Source: an uncultured Clostridia bacterium (GTDB taxonomy: Bacteria > Bacillota > Clostridia > TANB77 > CAG-508). Taken from it: a stretch of 6,505 bases of DNA. Under the pieces are notes generated by a model. It searched no databases and was not told the DNA's origin. It saw nothing but the letters and a program-made list of their open reading frames with translations. A program made the position numbers and the translations under genes. The DNA is taken from positions 1 to 6,505 of the forward strand of contig CALXZS010000074.1 in assembly GCA_944393305.1 (NCBI GenBank), in the 5' to 3' direction. Shown in pieces: positions 1 to 4,484 of this stretch; position 1 is the stretch's first letter, and each line of letters starts with the position of its first letter.

Positions 1-666
1 GTTTTTTTAGCTGTATTTTTTTATTCAGCTAGAAGACTACAACATTATGAAATAATACCAGTAATGTCTTTACCAGTTACTAATAAAGTAATTATACTTG
101 ATGCTGGTCATGGAACTCCAGATGAAGGAGCAGAAAGTTCAAGTGGTACTACTGAGGCATCTTTAAATTTAGAAATCACTTTAAAAATACAAAAATTTCT
201 AGAAAGTAGTGGAGCAACAGTTATTTTAACAAGATCGGATGATAATTCTATTTATGAGATTGACGCAAAAACTATTGCTCAAAAAAAAGTGTCAGATATA
301 AAAAATAGAGTAAAGATAGGAAATAGTTCATCAGCAGATGTGTTTGTGTCTATCCACTTAAATAAAATTTCAGATAGCAATTACTCTGGATGGCAAACTT
401 TTTATCAAAATGGTAGCGAAAATTCTGAAAAATTAGCAAATAGTATACAGGCAAGCCTAAACACAACTATTTCTAAAGAAAATATGAGAGTTCCTCATAT
501 ACTTACATCTGTATATATTATGAAACATGTAGAAATACCAATTACAATCGTAGAATGTGGCTTTTTATCAAATCCTGAAGAAGAAAAGAAATTGCAAACT
601 GATGAATATCAAGAAATGTTGGCGTGGGGAATATATAATGGGATAATGGACTATTTTAATAATTGA
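1..666 (+). CDS. cwlD: N-acetylmuramoyl-L-alanine amidase, CwlD type, 5' end outside window
   Basis: Zinc amidase of the Amidase_3 family. CwlD removes the peptide from N-acetylmuramic acid so that muramic-delta-lactam can form in the spore cortex, outside the inner forespore membrane. The frame is open from base 1, and the first Met is codon 22, preceded by VFLAVFFYSARR, which looks like the end of a membrane anchor; the gene therefore starts upstream. Visible zinc ligands, numbered in the 221-residue fragment, are His37 in DAGHG, Glu52 in TTEASLNLE and His119 in VSIHLN; Glu185 in VECGFLSN is the expected catalytic residue. Remembered B. subtilis CwlD aligns along its whole length, including SLP before the first strand, the WSG..(S/T)FY segment, IYLM/IYIM, the GFLSNPxE block and the C-terminal Y.GI..YF. 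The assignment to CwlD rather than a vegetative amidase rests on that alignment and on the short single-domain architecture without SH3 or SPOR repeats. Confidence 0.83.
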   Translation, partial: VFLAVFFYSARRLQHYEIIPVMSLPVTNKVIILDAGHGTPDEGAESSSGTTEASLNLEITLKIQKFLESSGATVILTRSDDNSIYEIDAKTIAQKKVSDIKNRVKIGNSSSADVFVSIHLNKISDSNYSGWQTFYQNGSENSEKLANSIQASLNTTISKENMRVPHILTSVYIMKHVEIPITIVECGFLSNPEEEKKLQTDEYQEMLAWGIYNGIMDYFNN

Positions 667-698
667 GCTGTTTTTGGGGACACCTCCCAAAAACAGCT
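666..698 (+). terminator. Perfect 13-bp hairpin directly after cwlD; possible terminator or REP-like palindrome
   Basis: Bases 666-678 (AGCTGTTTTTGGG) are exactly complementary to 686-698. A G-U pair (679/685) extends the stem and leaves a five-base loop. The left arm begins on the last base of the cwlD stop codon. No T-run follows the right arm on either strand, so it is not a textbook intrinsic terminator, although the position fits one. The TTTTTGGGGAC...TCCCAAAAA layout resembles palindromes that flank REP-associated Y1 transposases in some Firmicutes; that likeness is from memory and is an inference. Confidence 0.5.
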
Positions 699-758
699 TC
701 ATGTGTATATTGATGTTTTTATAATGAACTCACTGAACTGTAATGTTAATAAATTTTT

Positions 759-775
759 TGTCGAAATTTGTCAAT
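759..775 (+). promoter_or_regulatory. Tandem Spo0A-like boxes upstream of dprA
   Basis: TGTCGAA at 759-765 is an exact match to the Spo0A box consensus TGTCGAA, and TGTCAAT at 769-775 is a second, 5-of-7 match in the same orientation. The starts are 10 bp apart, one helical turn, the same spacing as the paired boxes at the B. subtilis abrB promoter. The pair ends 9 bp before the -35 element of dprA, centred near -53 from the predicted start site, where an activator or a repressor could act. A 7-mer occurs by chance in AT-rich DNA, so function is inferred mainly from the phasing and from the similar array before yifB. Confidence 0.5.
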
Positions 776-784
776 GACTTTTAC

Positions 785-813
785 TTTACAAAATATGGTA
801 AATGTATTATAAT
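785..813 (+). promoter_or_regulatory. SigA-type promoter of dprA
   Basis: TTTACA (785-790) and TATAAT (808-813) are separated by 17 bp. Transcription should begin near A820. The -10 box lies inside the first codons of the longest open frame (ATG at 802), which argues strongly that translation starts further on, at 877. Confidence 0.78.
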
Positions 814-817
814 GTTT

Positions 818-863
818 TTATTCATTCAAAATATTTAATTCAAAATATAATCTTAAAAATTCC
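818..863 (+). promoter_or_regulatory. dprA leader element shared with the yifB leader
   Basis: The 5' untranslated region opens with TTATTCATTCAAAA (818-831) and later carries TCTTAAAAATTCC (851-863). Both strings recur in the yifB leader (4395-4408 and 4431-4443). In both genes the first string starts exactly 10 nt after the start of the -10 box; the second starts 43 nt after it here and 46 nt after it in yifB. No stable hairpin was seen. The leader ends at the Shine-Dalgarno site AGGAGA (868-873). Confidence 0.5.
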
Positions 864-876
864 CAAAAGGAGAAAT

Positions 877-1707
877 ATGAAAATATTAAAAAAATATGAT
901 AAAAATTATCCAAGAAGATTAATGGATATAAAAGACCCGCCGGAAGTATTGTATGTAGAAGGCGACGATGAATTATTAAATAAAAATATAATAGCGATTG
1001 TTGGAACTAGAAAGCCAACGGAATATGGAAGAAAAGTTGCAAAAGAATTTGCTTCGAGACTATCAGAAAATAATATATGTGTAGTAAGTGGACTTGCAGA
1101 GGGAATTGATACCTATGCACATTTAGGCGCAAAGAATAAAAAAGGTAAAACAATAGCAGTGCTTGGGTGCGGATTTCATCATGTATATCCAAAGCAAAAT
1201 ATAAATTTATATAATGAAATATTAGAAGAAGGAGGTTGCGTCATATCAGAATATCATCCAGATGAAAAGCCAAAATCCGAAAACTTTCCAATAAGAAATA
1301 GAATAATTAGTGGGCTATCAATGGGGGTACTTATAGTGGAAGCAAGGTATAGAAGTGGTAGTGCAATAACAGCAAGATATGCCAATATGCAAAAAAAAGA
1401 AGTATTTTGTATTCCACGAGATATAGATAAAAAAACAGGGTATCTACCAAATGAATTCATAAAGAATGGAGCACATTTAGTAATGTCTTATGAAGATATA
1501 TTAGAATATTTTCCAAATCATAGGGAAGAAATAAACATACCTGAAGAGTATCAAGAAATATATGAGTATATAGGTAATATTCCAGTAACAGTAGATGAAA
1601 TATGTAGGCTGACAAATATTTCAATTGCAGGAGTAAATGAAAGACTAATGCTTATGGAAATAGAAGGTTTAATAAAAAATGTAGCAGGAGGGTATGTGAA
1701 GGTATAA
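877..1707 (+). CDS. dprA: DNA processing protein A (DprA/Smf)
   Basis: DprA binds incoming single-stranded DNA in the cytoplasm and loads RecA during natural transformation; it is also present in many bacteria not known to be competent. The product is 276 residues. The Rossmann-like DprA domain covers about residues 1-212, with VGTRKPTEYG (42-51), SGLAEGIDTYAH (71-82), VLGCG (95-99), FPIRNRIISGLS (137-148), EARYRSGSAITA (155-166) and FCIP (177-180). The usual PG after the last motif is PR here, a small departure. Residues about 222-276 form the C-terminal winged-helix (DML1-like) domain. No N-terminal helix-hairpin-helix or SAM domain is present. The start at 877 is chosen because AGGAGA ends 3 nt before it and because the longer ATG at 802 lies in the -10 box. 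It is monocistronic, with its own promoter upstream and a terminator at 1745-1767. Confidence 0.95.
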   Translation: MKILKKYDKNYPRRLMDIKDPPEVLYVEGDDELLNKNIIAIVGTRKPTEYGRKVAKEFASRLSENNICVVSGLAEGIDTYAHLGAKNKKGKTIAVLGCGFHHVYPKQNINLYNEILEEGGCVISEYHPDEKPKSENFPIRNRIISGLSMGVLIVEARYRSGSAITARYANMQKKEVFCIPRDIDKKTGYLPNEFIKNGAHLVMSYEDILEYFPNHREEINIPEEYQEIYEYIGNIPVTVDEICRLTNISIAGVNERLMLMEIEGLIKNVAGGYVKV

Positions 1708-1744
1708 GTAGAACTAATAATAAAACTTAATTAAGTCTAAATAA

Positions 1745-1767
1745 AGCTCTACTTTATAAGTAGAGCT
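1745..1767. terminator. Bidirectional terminator between dprA and the Nudix gene
   Basis: AGCTCTACTT (1745-1754) pairs perfectly with AAGTAGAGCT (1758-1767) around a 3-nt loop. On the minus strand the stem is followed by TTTATTTAG; on the plus strand by ATTTATAAATATTT. It lies between two convergent genes, so it probably serves both. A 12-bp palindrome, ACTTAATTAAGT, sits just upstream at 1725-1736. Confidence 0.75.
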
Positions 1768-1769
1768 AT

Positions 1770-2192
1770 TTATAAATATTTAAATACTTCTTCTGGATAT
1801 AAAATCTTCTTATCATTTTTAAATTCATCAATGTCTATCCATTTAGCCGTAAATTGACCGTGGTCATCAATTCCTATGTATTCATCTTTAAATTCTTCAT
1901 CTGGAATAGTGACATTATAATATAAAACTAATTCGTGAGCTTTTTTTCCTTGATAAGTAAAAATATTTTCAGAAATACCTAAAAAATCTTTTATTATGAT
2001 ATTAGTATGAATTTCTTCCATAAATTCTCTCTTTAGTGTATCTTCACTTTTTTCAAGAAAATCAATACCTCCACCTAAACATCTGTAAAAAGTTTGATTT
2101 TTTACTTTATCATATCCTTCGCTAACAAGCAATTTATTGTCTTTTGTAGCAATTCCAAGAACAATTGGTCTAATTTCTTTAAATTTATTCAT
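1770..2192 (-). CDS. Nudix hydrolase
   Basis: Predicted cytoplasmic pyrophosphohydrolase acting on a nucleoside diphosphate linked to some group X; the substrate cannot be told from sequence. The product is 140 residues from the chosen start. The Nudix box runs about 41-63: Gly41, Glu47, then Arg55-Glu56 and Glu59-Glu60, which bind the metal. The conserved glycine after the EE pair is replaced by His62 (EEIHTN), a modest departure. The C-terminal part has a WIDIDEF segment typical of the fold. An in-frame ATG at 2204 would add four residues, but the Shine-Dalgarno AAGGAG (2210-2205) abuts that ATG, while it lies 12 nt from the ATG at 2192. The upstream promoter would also leave almost no leader for the longer form. 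It is last in a minus-strand series after the HIT and GNAT genes, but has its own promoter. Confidence 0.88.
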   Translation of the reverse strand: MNKFKEIRPIVLGIATKDNKLLVSEGYDKVKNQTFYRCLGGGIDFLEKSEDTLKREFMEEIHTNIIIKDFLGISENIFTYQGKKAHELVLYYNVTIPDEEFKDEYIGIDDHGQFTAKWIDIDEFKNDKKILYPEEVFKYL

Positions 2193-2217
2193 ACGAAAAA
2201 TCATCTCCTTAATAGAT

Positions 2218-2246
2218 ATTATATAAAAGTGAAAAATTTAAGTCAA
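2218..2246 (-). promoter_or_regulatory. SigA-type promoter of the Nudix gene
   Basis: On the minus strand, TTGACT (2246-2241) and a perfect TATAAT (2223-2218) are separated by 17 bp. Transcription should begin near 2211, directly before the Shine-Dalgarno AAGGAG (2210-2205), giving a very short leader. It lies in the 61-bp gap after the HIT gene, so the Nudix gene can be expressed without its upstream neighbours. Confidence 0.72.
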
Positions 2247-2253
2247 TAAAAAA

Positions 2254-2721
2254 TTATAACTTCATTAACATTTTTCTGATGATATTTAATTTGTCTTTAT
2301 CTGCTACATAATTAAATCTAGGTTTTACAAAATTGCTAGAACCTCTTTTTTCATAATCATATCTTGGAATTAGCTGTACATGAAAATGATTCATAGGACC
2401 ATCACACATTGTGCATAAATATACACTTTCAGCTTTATATACTTGTTTTAATATTTTCATCATTTCTTTAGCAAATAAGAAAATGTGATTACACAAATCA
2501 TTTGGTATTTCGGACATATCCTTATAATGTTTTTTAGAAATAATTACAGTATGACCCATTGCTCTTGGGTTGCCGACAAAAAGACATTCAAATTCCTCAT
2601 TTTCAAATAATAATTTGTCTTTTGTATTGCCAAAAATGCAATGGTTATGTTCTCTATCATAGCAAGTAGGACATATGCCAGCATCAGTGAGAGAAGAAGC
2701 GGTTATATTAGTATCAATCAT
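2254..2721 (-). CDS. HIT-superfamily nucleotide-binding protein
   Basis: Histidine-triad superfamily proteins are nucleotidyl hydrolases or transferases that use the middle histidine of the motif as nucleophile. In the 155-residue product the core is NHFHVQLIPRY, with His112, His114 (expected nucleophile) and Gln116. The third histidine of the classic triad is a glutamine, as in the GalT and Ap4A-phosphorylase branches, so a transferase or phosphorylase activity is possible, though not shown. The N-terminal half has the usual GNPRAMGHTVIISKKHY segment. CPTC (17-20) followed by HNHC, and LCTMC (102-106), could bind zinc. The start is uncertain: ATG 2721 lies 12 nt from GAAAGGA, ATG 2733 touches that site, and GTG 2748 has no Shine-Dalgarno site. 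It is the middle gene of a minus-strand set, 65 bp after the GNAT gene. Confidence 0.86.
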   Translation of the reverse strand: MIDTNITASSLTDAGICPTCYDREHNHCIFGNTKDKLLFENEEFECLFVGNPRAMGHTVIISKKHYKDMSEIPNDLCNHIFLFAKEMMKILKQVYKAESVYLCTMCDGPMNHFHVQLIPRYDYEKRGSSNFVKPRFNYVADKDKLNIIRKMLMKL

Positions 2722-2786
2722 AAAAAATTTCATTCCTTTCCAAGGCACACATAGTTATGAAAGTAAATTTCTTTCAAACTATCCTC

Positions 2787-3266
2787 CTAAATTCTTTTTG
2801 AGACAATCATATCCCTTATAATATAATTATTTTTTGTATAAAAATTAAATCCTTTTTTATTAGGTCCAAATACTTCAATATTAATTCTTAGGCAATTAAT
2901 GCTTTTAAAATATTCTTCCATTTTTTCTAATAAAGCTTGACCAATTCCATTGCCACGAATGCTATTTCTCACAATTAATTCAAGAACTACTCCAGTTTTT
3001 GCACAATCATTTGTTAGTTTATCTATTTCATCTTTTTCTTCTACTACGCCAATAATAAGACCATTTACTGTATTGTTTTCTATATCTAAATAGATTTTGC
3101 CATTTTGTTTATGTACTTTGTTCATATCTATTTTAAAATTATTTTCTCTATATTCAGGTAACATTACTTGTGTATGCCAATCATCAATGTCTAGCAAATA
3201 GTTTTGCAATTCTACGAGTAAATCTTTAATTTGTTCATCATATTTTTTATCATATTCTATAATCAT
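2787..3266 (-). CDS. GNAT-family N-acetyltransferase
   Basis: Predicted acetyl-CoA-dependent acetyltransferase; the acceptor (amine, antibiotic, protein N-terminus or other) is unknown. The product is 159 residues, a normal length for a single GNAT domain. Motif A, which binds the pyrophosphate of acetyl-CoA, is RGNGIGQALL at 104-113, preceded by the strand VVLELIVRNSI. Motif B is near FGPNKKGFNFYTKNNY (133-148), where the Tyr is the usual general-acid position. The start is firm: AGGAGG (3277-3272) lies 5 nt upstream of the ATG. It is first in the minus-strand series, ahead of the HIT and Nudix genes, and opposite in direction to the HD-domain gene across a 372-bp gap. Confidence 0.88.
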   Translation of the reverse strand: MIIEYDKKYDEQIKDLLVELQNYLLDIDDWHTQVMLPEYRENNFKIDMNKVHKQNGKIYLDIENNTVNGLIIGVVEEKDEIDKLTNDCAKTGVVLELIVRNSIRGNGIGQALLEKMEEYFKSINCLRINIEVFGPNKKGFNFYTKNNYIIRDMIVSKRI

Positions 3267-3362
3267 AAGAACCTCCTAATTTTATATTTTTTAATATAAT
3301 TGATTCTTCATTTTTGCCAATTAATTCAATAGAAACTTTATTAGCGACGATTATTTTATAAT

Positions 3363-3391
3363 GTAATATCATAATAATTGTTAGGTGTCAA
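3363..3391 (-). promoter_or_regulatory. Candidate SigA-type promoter for the GNAT-HIT genes
   Basis: On the minus strand a perfect TTGACA (3391-3386) stands 17 bp before TATTAC (3368-3363), a 4-of-6 match to the -10 consensus. It would give a leader of roughly 90 nt before the GNAT start. It overlaps a weaker plus-strand candidate, so this is a compact divergent control region. Confidence 0.55.
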
Positions 3392-3407
3392 CTTTTTATG
3401 ATATACT
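3378..3407 (+). promoter_or_regulatory. Weak candidate promoter for the HD-domain gene
   Basis: TTGTTA (3378-3383) and TATACT (3402-3407) are separated by 18 bp. If used, the transcript would run through the whole repeat element (3418-3615) as a leader of about 225 nt. No better plus-strand candidate was found closer to the gene. Confidence 0.3.
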
Positions 3408-3417
3408 TATTATGTAG

Positions 3418-3440
3418 GGTAACTTTACCTATTACAATTT
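3418..3440 (+). repeat. Direct repeat, left copy, containing a GGTAA/TTACC dyad
   Basis: This copy and 3592-3615 differ by one inserted T and one substitution (common core CTTTACCTATTA). Each begins with an inverted repeat, GGTAA and TTACC separated by 2 or 3 bases, of operator size. The copies flank the GC-rich inverted-repeat element. Confidence 0.6.
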
Positions 3441-3464
3441 ACAGCTTAAATAAATTGCTTTAAA

Positions 3465-3583
3465 CTTTAATATACATTCTTTCGCATTTCACTTCGCGGT
3501 TCGCTTTGCTCAGCGCTCGCACGTTACGCTCCGCTCCTACGTCGCCTACGCTCGCTTGAAATGCACGAGAACACATATTAAAG
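3465..3583. repeat. GC-rich, CpG-dense element framed by 27-bp imperfect inverted repeats
   Basis: The left arm (3465-3491) and the reverse complement of the right arm (3557-3583) agree at 21 of 27 positions, beginning CTTTAATAT and ending CATTTCA. Bases 3483-3556 count to 46 G or C in 74 (62%), in a window that is otherwise very AT-rich. The core is full of CG-containing short words (CGCT, TACG, CTCGC; about 14 CpG in 85 bp), with near-repeats such as TACGCTCCGCTC and TACGCTCGCTTG. A further inverted pair, ACAGCTT (3441-3447) and AAGCTGT (3581-3587), lies at its edges. No frame of useful length crosses it. It may be a small non-autonomous mobile repeat or a structured RNA; the family was not recognised. 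Confidence 0.65.
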
Positions 3584-3591
3584 CTGTGAAT

Positions 3592-3615
3592 GGTAATCTT
3601 TACCTATTAAAATTT
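3592..3615 (+). repeat. Direct repeat, right copy, containing a GGTAA/TTACC dyad
   Basis: Partner of 3418-3440, with GGTAA-TCT-TTACC followed by TATTAAAATTT. It ends 13 bp before the Shine-Dalgarno site of the HD-domain gene, so a protein bound here could affect that gene. Equally it may be only the outer edge of the repeat element. Confidence 0.6.
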
Positions 3616-3638
3616 TATATAAACTAATGGAGGGAATC

Positions 3639-4211
3639 ATGAGTGATGTAACTGAAAAAATAAAACAGGAATTATTAATAAGATGTGAAAAATCAAAAGA
3701 AAAAGATGGATATGATTTTTGGAATGAACACATTAAATATGTGGTAGAAAATGCAGTAAAATTAGCAAAAGAATATGGAGCAGATGTTGAAATAGTAGAG
3801 TTAGGAGCTTTATTACATGATATCGCAATGCCATCTGAGTACGGAGAAAGGGATGAACATCATATTTATGGAGCAAAAATTGCAGAAGATTTATTAACAA
3901 AATTAAATTATCCTAAAGATAGAATTGAAAAAGTAAAAAATTGTGTGTTAAATCATAGAGGAAGCACAAATACTCCAAGAAATACAATAGAAGAACAATG
4001 TGTTGCAGATGCTGATGTAATAGCACATTTTGATTGTATACCAACACTATTTTCATTAGTGTATAAAAAAATGAATTTATCTATCACTGATGGAAAAGAA
4101 TACGCTAAAAGAAAATTAGAGAAGGATTATAATAAATTAAGTCCACGTACAAAAGAAAAATTGAAGGAAAGATATAATAAGATTATGGAAGTATTATTTC
4201 TAATTAAATAG
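3639..4211 (+). CDS. HD-domain metal-dependent phosphohydrolase
   Basis: Predicted cytoplasmic phosphohydrolase of the HD superfamily; the natural substrate (nucleotide or other phosphoester) cannot be inferred. In the 190-residue product the metal ligands are visible in order: His31 (WNEHIKYV), the His60-Asp61 pair (LLHDIA), His74/His75 (DEHHIYGA), His106 (LNHRG) and Asp124/Asp126 (ADADVIAHFD). The C-terminal third is lysine-rich helix without a second domain. The start at 3639 is preferred over the in-frame ATG at 3627 because GGAGGG (3629-3634) sits 4 nt upstream of it and overlaps the earlier ATG. It stands alone on the plus strand after the GC-rich repeat. The 94 bp after its stop (4212-4305) are AT-rich and show no convincing terminator. 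Confidence 0.9.
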   Translation: MSDVTEKIKQELLIRCEKSKEKDGYDFWNEHIKYVVENAVKLAKEYGADVEIVELGALLHDIAMPSEYGERDEHHIYGAKIAEDLLTKLNYPKDRIEKVKNCVLNHRGSTNTPRNTIEEQCVADADVIAHFDCIPTLFSLVYKKMNLSITDGKEYAKRKLEKDYNKLSPRTKEKLKERYNKIMEVLFLIK

Positions 4212-4305
4212 TAATAATCCTCTAAAAATAGCAATGATATTTAGAAAAAGAAATAAAAGTTTTAATATGTTGATATAACAATATACTCTGTTACAACTCA
4301 AAAAA

Positions 4306-4332
4306 TATCGAAAAATGTAGAAATTTGTCGTA
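4306..4332 (+). promoter_or_regulatory. Three 10-bp-phased Spo0A-like boxes upstream of yifB
   Basis: TATCGAA (4306-4312), TGTAGAA (4316-4322) and TGTCGTA (4326-4332) each differ by one base from TGTCGAA, share orientation and start exactly 10 bp apart. The last two contain the same GAAATTTGTC string (4320-4329) found at the dprA boxes (763-772). Its distance to the -10 box is 20 bp longer here, two helical turns. An 8-bp palindrome, TCGTACGA (4328-4335), overlaps the third box. Confidence 0.45.
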
Positions 4333-4361
4333 CGATTTATGTGAATATATTAAAAAACATA

Positions 4362-4390
4362 TTGACATATTATGGAAATGAATGTATAAT
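4362..4390 (+). promoter_or_regulatory. Consensus SigA-type promoter of yifB
   Basis: TTGACA (4362-4367) and TATAAT (4385-4390) both match the consensus fully with a 17-bp spacer. The predicted start is near A4397, giving a leader of about 88 nt. This should be a strong promoter unless it is repressed. Confidence 0.85.
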
Positions 4391-4394
4391 AAAA

Positions 4395-4443
4395 TTATTC
4401 ATTCAAAAAATTATTTCTAAGAAAATTAGATCTAAAAAATTCC
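4395..4443 (+). promoter_or_regulatory. yifB leader element shared with the dprA leader
   Basis: TTATTCATTCAAAA (4395-4408) is identical to 818-831 and sits at the same distance from the -10 box. TCTAAAAAATTCC (4431-4443) matches 851-863 with one change. The predicted transcripts of both genes would begin ATTCATTCAAAA. Downstream, AAAAATAGCATTA (4446-4458) recurs before yraN at 6061-6073. Confidence 0.5.
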
Positions 4444-4484
4444 TAAAAAATAGCATTAGTAAAATATTATAGAAAGGAAAAATA

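Noticed and set aside
802..876. Longer dprA start at ATG 802, adding 25 residues
   Set aside because: The ATG overlaps the -10 region (TATAAT 808-813), has no Shine-Dalgarno site, and the extra residues do not look like DprA. ATG 877 has AGGAGA at good spacing.
1007..1460. Two minus-strand frames opposite dprA
   Set aside because: They lie wholly inside the conserved DprA domain, have no motif and no ribosome binding site.
3465..3600. CRISPR array or tRNA in the GC-rich region
   Set aside because: There are no regularly spaced identical repeats, and no cloverleaf or conserved T-loop could be drawn; the structure is one inverted repeat around short CG words.
4212..4260. Terminator after the HD-domain gene
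   Set aside because: CTAAA...TTTAG near 4223-4243 gives only a short A/T stem with mismatches and no convincing T-run.
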